Positions 1 through 10,502 of a DNA stretch of 64,000 nucleotides are shown here, in pieces (the stretch's first letter is position 1; each line of letters opens with the position of its first letter). The notes under the pieces were generated by a model that was not told the origin of the DNA, searched no databases, and saw nothing but the letters and a program-made list of their open reading frames with translations. A program made the translations under genes and the position numbers. The stretch covers positions 12,439,441-12,503,440 of the forward strand of contig ML664175.1 of the NCBI GenBank assembly GCA_007570785.1, given 5' to 3'. The stretch is from Antilocapra americana (Eukaryota > Chordata > Mammalia > Artiodactyla > Antilocapridae).

Positions 1-40
1 TCTTTGATTTTTACATTCTAGTTCTTTTTCTTTTTTATGT

Positions 41-228
41 AGGGAAGATTGGGGGCAGGAGGAGAAGGGGACGACAGAGGATGAGATGGCTGGATGGCAC
101 CATCAACTCAATGGCCATGGGTTTGGGTGGACTTTGGGAGTTGGTGATGGACAGGGAAGCCTGGTATGCTGAGGTTCATGGGGTTGCAGAGTCAGACAAG
201 ACTGAGCGACTGAACTGACTGACTGATG
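41..228 (+). mobile_element. BovB LINE, 3'-terminal fragment
   Basis: This is the end of a BovB (RTE-clade) LINE. It carries the familiar run from the end of the ORF through the 'gagtcagacaagactgagcgac' type tail into a short ACTG-rich repeat ending in tgactgactga. Only the last 190 bases are present, so it is 5'-truncated and non-functional. RTE elements end in short simple repeats instead of long poly(A), as seen here. Confidence 0.88.
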
Positions 229-475
229 GATCAAATGAATGTATCTCCAGGCCCAGTGGAGGCTAGGGGTCAACAGTTTTCAACCTCTGACATGGAAGAA
301 GATCCAAAGTCTCCTTAACAACTCTGTGAAGCTAAACAGCTTTCCCCCTTACTTCCCTGGATGCTGTGAGGCAGCACAGGATGTTATACCTGTTTCCCAA
401 AGATTTTTACTAGTACACACCCCTGCACCTCTCTCCCCCTCTCTCACTTCTTCTGCTATATCTTTTCTAAAATGT

Positions 476-602
476 TTGTTTATTTGGCTGTGCCAGATCT
501 TAGTTGTGGCATGTAGAATCTAGCTCCCTGACCGGGGATCAAACCTGGGCCCCCTGTATTGGGAGTATGGCGTCTTAGCCACTGGACCACAGGGAAGTCC
601 CA
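476..602 (-). mobile_element. CHR-type tRNA-derived SINE
   Basis: Read on the minus strand this begins with the 'gggacttccctgtggtccagtgg' tRNA-Glu-like head and ends in the 'ggctgtgccaaataaacaa'-like tail. It has no BovB-derived body, which separates it from Bov-tA. The A-box and B-box regions are recognisable but diverged. Confidence 0.85.
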
Positions 603-911
603 TCTGCTACATCTTTGACCTGATGCACCATCTCCACCCAAATAAGAATTTGAATCTCTCAGAGTTGAAAGGAACCTTAGGAAAAAAAGTCTAGTCCTGA
701 CCTTCCAAGAAAAACATTTGGCCAATTACTATACTTAATTTCTTCTTGCCTCAGTTGCCTTATCAGTCAAATGATAATGGTACTTCACTGAGCTGTTAGC
801 AAGGCTGAATGACTTCATATATCACCTCAATCTCTCCTTGAATGCTTTGCCTTTGGAAATGATGCTCCAATGCTCCTGCTGCTATTAATAAAAGTAATAA
901 AATTAGCACAC

Positions 912-1130
912 CTTAGGTCACCACTAGTGGTGAAGAACATGCCTGCCAATGCAGGTAGAAGTAAGAGATGTGGGTCCGACCCCTGGGTCAGGAAGAGGAG
1001 GTCATGGCAACCCACTCCAGCATTCTTGCCTGGAGAATCCCATAGACAGAGGAGCCTGGTGGGCTACAGTCCATAGGGTCACAAAGATTTGGACGGGACT
1101 GAAGCAACTTAGTATACATGCACAGGTCAA
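912..1130 (+). mobile_element. Bov-tA SINE
   Basis: A degraded tRNA-like head (about 912-985) is followed by the BovB-derived body with its 'ggcaacccactccag' and 'tggagaatcccat' blocks and a 'gactgaagcaactta' end. The head has lost the usual 'gggcttccctggtgg' start, so this looks like an older copy. Confidence 0.85.
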
Positions 1131-2392
1131 GATTAATGTTAACATCTGTCTGACCCTTAGCATAAAAACTCACATAGGGTGGAACTTGAGCATGAAATCA
1201 GACTTTCCCAGAACAAATAAGCCATGTCTCATTGGTTTATTTGAGACACATTATGTTACTGAGACACATTTTTGGAACACTGCATGGATCTCATAGAATA
1301 TTTGGTATGTTGATGCCTGGAGGGACAAATCTTCAGGTGATTTGGCTTACGGTGATTCTAAGAAGGGGCATGAATAGCAAGAGGGAAAGTGAGCAAAGAG
1401 AGAGCAGCAAACTAACCAACCTACACTTGCAAAAAAATAAAACAAAAGTATACAAGAAACGCTGGGGCCAGAGTGTAGTAATCTCTCACCATCTTAAGAA
1501 TTTAGTGAATGCAGGTTTATGGCAAATCTAACCTGTCACAGGGCTGGGGCCTTCTTTGCAACAGCCAAGTCATTCTGGGCTGAATCCTCACCAAGGCTAC
1601 TTGACCCTCATAAAAATCCTTAACAGTGGAGTGGGCACCACTTTTTCCCTCTGCCTTTGGAAAGTTTCCTTGACAGCACCCATTACAAAGAGAATAGGGT
1701 CTGCTCTCCAGACTAGAGGCCAAAATGTTAATTAACTTTTACCCTAGTCTGCCAAAAAAAATTTGTGGGTAGTACTCTCTGTTTCCAGCAGTATTAGAGA
1801 AGAGAAAGAAAGGAATGGAATGGAAGTGAATAAAATCCAGAAAGAATTCTGATATTAAGACCAAATGATTGCATATGCTTTTCTACACTTGTACTTCCTA
1901 CTTTATTTCTGATCACTTTTTGCCAAATAAACTGGTCTTTCAATGACAAAGTTCATTTCATCACGTGTATATCAAACACTGGTTCTGTTGCTTTCCGCTG
2001 CAGACTTCACAAAGGATTTATGTGAGTTCTTCTGAGTTCATTAGCAGTTCTTTCTCATTATTTCTAAGGAAGCATCATGCTAGGTAAGTAAGGTATCATA
2101 TAAAGCAAATAATGTACATTAAAAATCAAAACTATGCTAGGAAAATAAATCTGAATTCAGTCCAAGTACTTGTTAAAGTTAATATGAGTAAGATATCACT
2201 CATAAATGCTAATAACTTCCTATGGCTTTATCAGTAGCAAAGCTCCCCAAATAACCTCAGGAACCTAAGAGTATTCTACAGCATTGGACTGCATTCTTGC
2301 GAGAAGTGGTTTAGTCCTAGGGAGAGAAGCAGCACATCTGATATTTGCAGTTTGGAAACGCCAAAAGGGGCATCATACTTACCAATCTTGCT
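1131..2392. other. No gene seen; unassigned sequence
   Basis: I see no exon-like open frame with clear splice sites and no repeat I can name. A short GGAAT-rich patch lies near 1,810-1,830. Confidence 0.5.
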
Positions 2393-2512
2393 GTCTGTAC
2401 TCAATAAACACGTATTGAGTACAGACGCCTTACTATGAGTTGGGAGATGGAGATGAACAAGACAGGCACTTCCCTCATCTCCCTTGGGGCTTACAGTCCA
2501 ATGAGGCATAAA
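2393..2512 (+). repeat. Ancient L2/MIR-like repeat
   Basis: The stretch runs through 'attgagtacagacgccttactatgagttggg', then 'gaacaagacaggcac' and 'ggggcttacagtccaatgagg'. This matches the order of the old mammalian 'tactatgtgccaggcactg ... gaacaagacaga ... gagcttacattctagtgg' repeat. Divergence is high, so the family name is tentative. Confidence 0.5.
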
Positions 2513-2892
2513 GACAGGCTAACAAACAATTCTGAGAGTTTGATAAGAGTCATGTACAGTAAGGCATGTTCTTCTCATCCTCTTTCCTAAAGAAACTTGG
2601 AAGAAGGGGGCTGAGAGGATTTAATCTGATATGAATCATAGAAATAGTCCAGAGTCTTCGGATGAACTCTAAACTCATCATCACCAAGGTAACCAACAGA
2701 GGAGATAATTTGTGAAGAAAGCAGCAACAGAAATCTTTAAGAGAAGGGGAGGCAGAAGTGAGAGACAGATTTCGGATAACAAATTATCTGGCTTACTAGG
2801 AGCCTAAGAGAACAGAAGAGTCGTGAGGAAGTGCCAGGAAAGAAAGCTGATGGGATGTTGGGAAGGGCCTGGGAGCACTGGCATCAGGGACC

Positions 2893-3215
2893 TTAACTCT
2901 GTGAGGTAGGTGGGGCTTCCCTGGCGGCTCAGTGGTAAAGAATCCGCCTGCCAATGCAGGGTTCAATCCCCGGGTTGGGAAAAGCCCCTGGAGAAGGGAA
3001 TGGCTACCCACGCCAGTATTCCTGCCTGAGAAATCCCCATGGACAGAGGAGACTGGAAGGCTACAGTCCATGAGGTCACAAAGAATTGTATATGACTCAG
3101 CAACTAAACAACAACATGAGGTAGTAATGTTATTAGCGCTCCCATCCTACAAAAGGAAAAACTCTGAGGCAGAAGTCACAAAACTTGTCCAAGGCTGTTA
3201 GCAAGTCAGGGAGCC
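2893..3215 (+). repeat. MIR, interrupted by a Bov-tA
   Basis: MIR sequence is visible as 'ccttaactctgtgaggtag' up to 2,909 and resumes at 3,117 with 'tgaggtagtaatgttattagc', then 'tccaaggctgttagcaag'. The gap is exactly the Bov-tA listed separately. TGAGGTAG at 2,902-2,909 and 3,117-3,124 is the target-site duplication. Confidence 0.75.
2910..3116 (+). mobile_element. Bov-tA SINE inserted in a MIR
   Basis: This has a full head starting 'tggggcttccctggcggctcag', the B-box region 'ggttcaatcc', the BovB-derived body and an 'aactaaacaacaaca' tail. It is bounded by the 8-bp duplication TGAGGTAG of MIR sequence, so the ends are exact. Confidence 0.93.
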
Positions 3216-3934
3216 AGTATTCAGGCACACCCAGCCGGGCTCGAGAACATCCGTTCCACATTCCATGTGTGTTGAAGATGTTAGACATGCCTTAATAGGA
3301 AAACAGCAAGTCACAGAGGGTTTTAAAGCAAGTTACTATGTAATTTAAACACTGACATCAGGATCACATAGTCACTGAATGTAGAATGAACTGGACAGGT
3401 TGGGGAGGGTACCTGGCACTTAATGAATGCCTCAGGTATGTCCAGACCGCCTCAGACTTATCTTACTATTTTATCTCATTACCCAACAATCTTCACTCTG
3501 AAAGAAACCGATTCCCATCTCACTGACACTGGGCCTAAGTCTCAAAGTGTCCATTCATTGCTGTATGTTGTGGAATCAGATTACGAACTCAAGTGAGACT
3601 ATCATGAACGTCCCTGCTGTTCCAACCACACTGTCAGAGGAAAGCTGGAAGCAAGGAAACAGGTGGTAGATTCTTACAACTGTCAAGATGGGTGGTCCTG
3701 AGAATTAGAGGAAGGGGTGGGTAGAAGACTTGATAACTGATCAGACACTGAAATCAAGGGGAAGACTGAAGAAAAAAAAAAAAAGAAAATGACATCAGGA
3801 TTTCAAAATTCCAAGACTGCAACACTTGTGACGCCATTCATAGAAATTAAGAAGTTAAAAGTAGTAAGATGTGTTTGTTGAATCTGGGAGGTAGGGAATA
3901 ATAGGAGCCGACCAGAATAGTGACTAAGAATATT
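3216..3934. other. No gene seen; unassigned sequence
   Basis: Nothing recognisable apart from an A-run at about 3,772-3,785. Confidence 0.5.
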
Positions 3935-4085
3935 AACACTGAGCACTTACTATTTGCCAGGTACTGTACAGGCACCAACTAATTTACTTTTCATAAAACT
4001 CTTTAATATTCCCACTTTAAAGATGAGAAAAATGAGGAAGCTACCCAAGATCACACAGTGAGTAAATTGCAGAGCTGAACTTGAA
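3935..4085 (+). repeat. MIR SINE
   Basis: The MIR core and 3' part are clear: 'gagcacttactatttgccaggtactgt', then 'actttaaagatgagaaaaatgagga', then 'gatcacacagtgagtaaattgcagagc'. The element is diverged by point changes and small gaps, as expected for a pan-mammalian family. Confidence 0.8.
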
Positions 4086-4603
4086 ATTAACTTCATTTCT
4101 GATAGCAACTGGACATTTCCTGTATTTCTTCTGTCTCAGAGGAGAAAGAAGACATGATAATGGATTAGAAAGACTTCAATGGCTGGGTAATTCTAGAGGA
4201 GCAGAACCAGGATGGACAAATGTTATAAAAAAGTAAGTTTTAGCTTGAACATCAGGTTTCTGTGGTAACCTGTTATTTATTTGAATTTTTAAAAATGGAT
4301 TATGTAAAATTCTTTTAAAAGAGAAAAACAAAAGAAACAGTCACCCTCACATAATAAATGTAGCTGTTCAAAAATAAATAGGCTCCCTTCTAAGACAATG
4401 AGTTTCTAATCACATATTTAAGAATACTGTCAGAAATCATCAGAAGGATTTGTGGACAAGGAAAGCAGCAACATAACAGCACCTAACAGCGCTCTTAACT
4501 TCCTGCCTTTTTCCCTTCACTGCTTGGTCACTTCTCAGTATTATCCTTCTCCTTGGATGATGCTACTGGTCTTTACTGAGAAAAGGTGTCCTTTATGTCA
4601 CCT

Positions 4604-4813
4604 TTGGGTTTTCCTGGAGGCTCAGATGGGAAAGAATCCGCCTGCAATGCGGAAGACCTGGGTTCAACCCCTGGGTTGGGAAGTTCCCCTGGAGGAGGGC
4701 ATGGCAACCCTCTCCAGTATTCTTGCCTGGAGAATCCCCATGGACAGAGGAGCCTGGTAGGCTACAGTCCATGGGGTCGCAAACAGTAGGAAACAACTGA
4801 GTGACTAAGAATA
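4604..4813 (+). mobile_element. Bov-tA SINE
   Basis: The order is tRNA-like head ('gggttttcctggaggctcag'), B-box 'ggttcaacccctgggttggg', BovB-derived body and an 'aactgagtgactaagaataa' end. It is nearly full length. Confidence 0.92.
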
Positions 4814-4885
4814 ACTCATGTTACACTTACAGCTTAAGAAATTGTCACAGTGAAGCTGTATCTATACCTACAAGGGGTTTTGACA

Positions 4886-4915
4886 AGGTCAAAGGTCAAG
4901 GTCACTTGACCTTGA
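4886..4915. promoter_or_regulatory. Cluster of nuclear-receptor half-sites
   Basis: Three AGGTCA half-sites run head to tail at 4,886-4,891, 4,893-4,898 and 4,899-4,904. The first two form a perfect DR1 (AGGTCA-A-AGGTCA, the classical HNF4 and RXR/PPAR arrangement). The third sits in TCAAGGTCA (4,896-4,904), the ERR/SF-1 type extended half-site. After a 2-base spacer comes its exact reverse complement TGACCTTGA (4,907-4,915). The base pattern is seen directly. That any receptor binds here is inference, and no promoter is visible nearby. Confidence 0.5.
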
Positions 4916-4984
4916 TGAGCTACTTTTTAGGTTTAAAAACTAAGTGAGCTATTTAGTTTAATGAGCTATTTTTTAGTTTTAAAA
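4915..4984. repeat. Local degenerate tandem repeat
   Basis: A 24-base unit starting ATGAGCTA and ending TTTAAAA occurs at 4,915-4,938 and 4,961-4,984 with two mismatches. A shortened middle copy starts near 4,945. It directly abuts the half-site cluster. Confidence 0.7.
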
Positions 4985-5589
4985 GGTGAAATTAAAAGGG
5001 AAAAAAATGCACAGCACTTTGAGACATAAAAATCCAAACCTTTTGTGGTTAAATGGTTAAACAATCCAGACCAATTGAGAGAACAGTTAAGTGTTCCTCA
5101 AGTTCAAAGTACTTACAGAGCACAGTTGAGAAGGAAGTCAGAGAGCCTGTGATAGGCTGAAAGGAAATTGTCCTGCTTACCTGGCTATTTTAACAACCTA
5201 AGCAGTTCTGTCAGAGGGGAAAGTGAAATCTAATTGAGTCCTGATCCAGATTTTATTGATTCTAAGAAGCACATTGGTGGGAGGAGAAGGGAGAAAAGCA
5301 CAGTTTTGTTTTTGCTTTTTAACATAGCTGAAATCAGGCTGTGTCTTAAAATTGATGACATGTCCCTTTTAAATCAATAGCATTTTTCTTTCCTAAATAT
5401 ACATCTTAAATGGTGCTTCTTAAAAATCAATGGCAACAGGAAATGGAAACAGTTGACAGAAAATAAACATCAGTTTCTTAAAAAAAAAACAATGGAGACT
5501 TAGTTTTGATGAAATGTGGTCATTTCTAAACATGATATATAAACAGTTTCAACATGAGAATTAAAATTCCCACTCAAGAATTCAGGGTG
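4985..5589. other. No gene seen; unassigned AT-rich sequence
   Basis: No recognisable exon or repeat except an A-run near 5,481-5,490. Confidence 0.5.
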
Positions 5590-5777
5590 CTATACAGTAG
5601 GACCTTATTGTCTACCCACTCTCTGGAAACTATATTCAATATCCTGTCATGAACCATAATGGAAAAAAATTTGAAAAAGAATGTGCATATACATAAATGT
5701 ATAACTGAGTAACTTTGCTGTACAGCAGTAATTAGCAAGACATTGTAAATAAACTACACTTCAATAAAATCACAAAA
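5590..5777 (+). mobile_element. L1 3' end
   Basis: This is L1 3' UTR of the artiodactyl type. It contains 'gtataactgagtaactttgctgtacagcag' and 'acattgtaaataaactacacttcaataaaatcac', including an AATAAA signal near the end. It is 5'-truncated. Confidence 0.85.
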
Positions 5778-5925
5778 AAGAACTAAGGGTGATATGTCTA
5801 AGAGCCGTGTGCATTGCATCTGCTCTGGTGTGTGCAATGGGGGAGGGGGACTCAAGGTTAAGGGAACGTAGCAGGCTTGTGATTTGGCTGGCCCGCAAGG
5901 GAATCTGGGAGGTTGTCACCTTCTA

Positions 5926-6474
5926 CTTGTTGTTGTTTTAACTGGAGTGTAGTTCTTTACAATGTTTTGTTAGTTTCTGTTGGACAGGAAAGTGAATCAG
6001 CCACATATATACACATGTCTGTTTTTCCTTGGATTTTCTTGCCATGTAGGTCACCACAGAACATTGAATAGAGTTCCCTGTGTGAAACAGTCGGTTCTCA
6101 TTAGTTACTACTACTTTATACATAATTGTGTAGGTATGTCAATCCCAATCTCCCAATTTATCCCACCCCTTTCCCTCTGTGGTGTCCATTCGCTTGTTCT
6201 CTACATCTGTATCTCTATTTTTGCTTTGCAAATATGTTTGTCTACACCATTTTTCTAGATTCCACATATATGTGTTAATATATGATATTTGTTTTTCTTT
6301 TTCTGATTTACTTTACCATATATGACAATCTTGAGGTCCACTCTTGTCTCTGCAAATGGCACAATTTCGTTTCTTTTTATAGCTGTGTAATATTCCAATG
6401 TATAACATACCACATCTTCTTTATCTATTTCTCTGTTCATGGACATTTAGAGGAATAGATAAGGAAGATGTGAC
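5926..6474 (-). mobile_element. L1 3' end with ORF2 C-terminus
   Basis: On the minus strand this carries the end of ORF2, with residues such as EYYTAIKRNEIVPFA (about 6,340-6,400), followed by the 3' UTR. It is 5'-truncated. The 12-bp duplication TGTCACCTTCTA at 5,914-5,925 and 6,475-6,486 fixes the ends. The ORF2 end has no enzymatic part. Confidence 0.9.
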
Positions 6475-6758
6475 TGTCACCTTCTATTATTACTAAGCTT
6501 CTGGGGCTCTGGTGTTCTGAATTCAGAGCTACAAGCCCATCGTGTGCCCACTGTGACTTCTCTGACCCCAGGACCCCCTGCTGGCTGCCTGGAGGCAGAG
6601 GAAGCGTCCAAAAACAGGATAAAAACAGAATCCTAGAGACATCTGAGGTTCAAGATGTAAAGGGGCAGGAGAGGACATCTCCTCTTGTCCCATCTGTACA
6701 TTTGAATGAATTGGGGCATCCTTCCCTGCAGCCTTGGTCCTGAAGGGCAGGACTCACA

Positions 6759-6869
6759 TTGGCTACAAATGATAAATAAGAAAAGAAGGGTTAGATGGGA
6801 GAAGGTAGGGTAACTATATTTTCTGAGGTCAAAGAACACAGCACAAAGTCAGACAAGTACATGTATCTA
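6759..6869. repeat. Local duplication, copy 1
   Basis: These 111 bases match 7,109-7,219 in the same orientation without gaps and with nine mismatches (about 92%). The homology fades out to the left over roughly 10 bases. I do not recognise the sequence as a known repeat. Confidence 0.85.
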
Positions 6870-6984
6870 GGGTTTCCCTGGTGGCTCAGTAAAAAATTGC
6901 CTGCAATTCAGGAGACCCAGATTCAATCCCTGGGTCAGGAAGATCCTCTGAAGAAGCAAAGGCTACCCACTCCAGTATAATGTG
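6870..6984 (+). mobile_element. Bov-tA SINE, 3'-truncated
   Basis: The tRNA-like head ('gggtttccctggtggctcag') and the first part of the body are present and then stop at 'ctccagtata'. It starts immediately after copy 1 of the local duplication and is absent next to copy 2. Confidence 0.88.
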
Positions 6985-7108
6985 AACCACCCTATTTTCT
7001 TCATAGAGTTCATAGCTTGGCTTCAACATTACCAAGTCTGACACACTGGCTGAGGTTATAAAAGTGGAAAAGACTTGAAAAGATAGTGGGAAAAGACAGG
7101 AACCCGTG

Positions 7109-7219
7109 TTGGCTACAAATGATAAATGGGAAAAGAAGGCTTGGTTGGAAGAAGGTAGGGTAACTATATTTTCTGAGGTCAAAGAACATAGCACAAAGTC
7201 AGATAAGTACATATATCTA
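7109..7219. repeat. Local duplication, copy 2
   Basis: This is the partner of 6,759-6,869, offset 350 bases, in direct orientation. Confidence 0.85.
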
Positions 7220-7352
7220 TGTGGACAATGAGGCAGAGTATATAACATCCAAACCATTAGAAAACCCACACTAAACTTACTATGCAGTGTCCCTAGACTG
7301 TGAACATACAAAAATGCAAGTACCGGTCAAATAAGTCAAATCCTGAATTGTA

Positions 7353-7476
7353 GGGGATTCCCTAGAGGCCTAGTAAGACTCAGCACTTTCACTGCTGTGG
7401 GCCTGGGTTCGATCCCTGGTTAGGGAACTAAGATTCTGCAGGCCATGCAACATGGCCTAATAATAATAATAATAAA
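7353..7476 (+). mobile_element. CHR-type tRNA SINE with (TAA)n tail
   Basis: The head reads 'ggattccctagaggcctagtaagactcagc' with B-box 'ggttcgatccctggttaggg'. The tail becomes a short TAA microsatellite at about 7,459-7,475. Confidence 0.88.
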
Positions 7477-9179
7477 AGAACTGTGATAGATGAACTGAAA
7501 ATTTTAAAAGGAAAAACAAATGCTTAATCATGAGTTGAGTAAGAGAGAATAGTCTTAGAAAATCAAGATGTCTTGTCTTGGGAATTTGGCAGGTTTAGGG
7601 GAGCGATCAGGAGAGTGGAGAATCTGGGTTGGTTCAAGGTGAGAAGTGGGGAAGAAGCATCTCAGAGATGCAGACACACAGAGTTCCCTAAGTTCCCCAA
7701 ACCATGAGTGTTCTCCCTGATACCCAGGTAGATGAGAGCTGTGTCCTGACTGTTTATTCCTATCTGAGCAACTCACACAGAAAGCAACACAGAGCAGAGC
7801 CTCAGAATTACTGGTTGAAGGAATGCCCAAGTGTTGCACCTGCTTCGGTCCGACTGCTGAGTAAACTTTCAGACTAAGAAGGAATCTTATATCCAAAAGA
7901 TGTTAAAAAATTCCTAGGGCTTTACTTCTATCAGGGAGCAAGGAAGGTCTTGAGGAGAATCCAGGTTATTTCAACTACAAGTTACAAGTTTAAAATGTTA
8001 CTTGGATTTGCTTTTCTTTTTAGCATTCTAAGGCTTTTTACAAAGATATGACTTTAGCCTAGAGAATTATTAATATCTTCCCCTTTCAGCAGGGTTTCAC
8101 AATCTAAACTAATTCAGTTTTCCTTTTCTATTATGGAAAAAAAAAAATCTCCAAATTACATAACCAGGGATTTTGTGGAAATGATCAAAGCTTGACTGAA
8201 GGCCTTAAATTCCTGTAGTGAGTCCCAGTCAGCAGGGTGTGAGATCAGCTGACCAGCACCCAGCTTACAGAGAAACCATGAGCGGAGACCATTTACCATT
8301 TCAACTGGGATTTCCTAGTGTCTGACACCGCAATCTAGTAATACAGCCTTTAGAAAACAGGTACTAAGATGTACATGTCCAGTCACTTTGTAAGCTTAAC
8401 ATGAAAGCATACTAATAGTCATTTTTAAAGCTAACCGATCATACCCTCCTTATTTTTTGGTAAATTAATAAAATTAGTTAAAATTAAACTGATTGAGGCT
8501 GGGGGAAAGCTGCCGAGTGAGGAAGCTTGGTGTCTGTTTTCACCACATCTGTCGTGACCCTGCATCAGCTTAGGCAAGTTTTTGAACTCCCGGTATCTGG
8601 CCTTGATCCTCTCTCCTGTCAAATGGGGGACATGGAGGGACCCTCATAACCTTTTCCAGCTCCGACCTCTGTGACCTGTGACCAGGGCTGTCCAGGAAAT
8701 CAGAATGTGGAAGCATCAAGAATCTTCTCAGAGCAAAACAATTGGAGCTTCCAAAGTAACAGGAAGAAAAAAGTCACCACACGTTCTTCATGGTCTCGGA
8801 TACTTTAAACATCAAACTCTCATCAGACTCAAAGATCTCATTCCTCTTCTACTGGGTATATTTTTTTTATTATCAGATGCTTCTGTGGAAAAAAGAAAAA
8901 CCCAGACAGCTATGTATTTCTCTCAGTACACAAATAATTTTCACTTCCTCTGGAAAATTGCACAGAATTAGTTGGGTGGTCAGCCTGAACCCACCTTCCA
9001 ACTTAAAGTCACAAGATGTTTTTCCACATCACATCAGCTTGTGATAGCTGTTGGCTTTTAAATAATTCTCTGAGTCTAAATGATTCCTACACAATATTAC
9101 ACAACAGATTCACATTTTTATGATTTTATCCTTCTGATTTTGTCTACGGACCTTGCTTTTGTGTTAAAATATGCATTGC
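7477..9179. other. No gene seen; unassigned sequence
   Basis: There is a minus-strand open frame of 113 codons (7,555-7,896) that resembles no family I know and lacks good splice sites. An A-run lies at 8,139-8,148. Confidence 0.5.
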
Positions 9180-9340
9180 TAGGAATTTCCTGCTGGTCCA
9201 GTGGTTAGGACTTGGTGTTTTCACTGCCAAGGGCCCAGGTTCAATCCCTGGTCAAGGGAACTAAAATCCTGTAAGCCACACAGTGTGGCTACAAAAGAAA
9301 AGGAATCTAAAATAAAATAAATAATAATAATAATAAAATA
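9180..9340 (+). mobile_element. CHR-type tRNA SINE with AT-rich tail
   Basis: The head reads 'ggaatttcctgctggtccagtggttagg', with B-box 'ggttcaatccctggtcaaggg'. The tail is an AATAA/TAA repeat to about 9,340. Confidence 0.9.
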
Positions 9341-9620
9341 TTCACTGCTACTTGTTTATTTTATACCTACGCTTTAATTAAAGATGTGATCACTGCATAA
9401 ATTCCTCCCTTCATCAATATGCTAGAAAGGACACCAGAAAATGATTCAAAAGCATCCAGTTGAGAGTCCACCTCTTACTGGCTGAGTGGCTCAGATTCCG
9501 CCTACTTCCCATCAATGTAAAAAGGGTTTGTAAGACAGCAAGTCATGGGACTCCTCAGAGAACAAAGAAGAGGACAGCAGGAAAGTTATAAGCACCAGGA
9601 TTCAGCAATCATCTACACCT

Positions 9621-9798
9621 AGGGCTTCCTTGGTTGCCCAGTCATAAAGAACCTGCCTGCCAGTGCAGGAGACCCAGGTTCAATCCCTAGGTCAGGAAGA
9701 CCTCCCACAGAAGGAAATGGCAACCCAGTCCAGTCTTGCCTGGGAAATCCCATGGCAGAGGAGCCTGGTGGGCTACAATTTAGTGACTAAACAACAAC
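9621..9798 (+). mobile_element. Bov-tA SINE with internal deletion
   Basis: The head and B-box are intact. The body lacks the block between 'gggctacaattt' and the final 'agtgactaaacaacaaccc', so the usual 'gggtcgcaaagagtcggac' is missing. Confidence 0.88.
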
Positions 9799-10171
9799 CC
9801 TTAGGACCTGGAACTTGGGGTTGGGGAAGCTTACTGCATGGAGTCTCAGCAGGACAAGGAACTACCACAGCCATGGTGGTATCATCTCCCTTTGCAGGGG
9901 AAGCTGTTTTTCCACTTCACTCTTTCATGGAGCGTACAGCTCTATGTGGGAGTCCCCAGTCTGGTCCTTCATCTTGTGGGGGACAAGGGTCTGCCTCACA
10001 TCCCCATGTACCCAGTACAAGTGCAGCCCCGGGTCAAACTCAGGGCCTATTCACTTATGTCATTTTGTAAAATTTTTAAGGAAATCTAGTCCTAAGTATT
10101 ACTCATATACTGGCAAATTGTAAGCATTATATAAATACTTGCATTTATTTACTGTAAAAAGAGGATACTCT
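9799..10171. other. No gene seen; overlapping short open frames
   Basis: Three short plus-strand frames overlap here (up to 135 codons, partly reading out of the preceding SINE). None resembles a known protein and none has convincing splice sites. Confidence 0.45.
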
Positions 10172-10502
10172 GGGAGCCTTCCTGGTAGCTCTGAGATAAA
10201 GAATCTGTCTGCTAAGGCAGAAGACATGGGTTTGACCCCTGATCCAGGAAGATTCTACATGCCGTGGAACAACTAAGTCTGCGTGCCACAACTACTGAGA
10301 CTGTACTCTAGAGCCCAGGAGCCGCAACTACTGAAGCCCCAAGCCCTAGAGCCGTCTTCTACAATAAGAGTAGCCACCGCAGTGAGAAAGCTCATACACC
10401 ACAACTAAAGAGAACATCCCTTACTGCAACTAGAGAAAAGCCATCACAGTAACGAAGACGCAGCACAGCCAAAAATAAATAAAATTAAAAAAAAAAAAAA
10501 AA
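10172..10502 (+). mobile_element. Long-form tRNA SINE
   Basis: After the tRNA-like head there is a body with repeated 'caactactgag', 'gcccaggagccgcaact', 'gccaccgcagtgagaa' and 'cgaagacgcagcacagcc' blocks, then an A-rich tail ending in about 17 A. This is the longer ruminant tRNA-Glu SINE, without a BovB-derived body. Confidence 0.88.
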
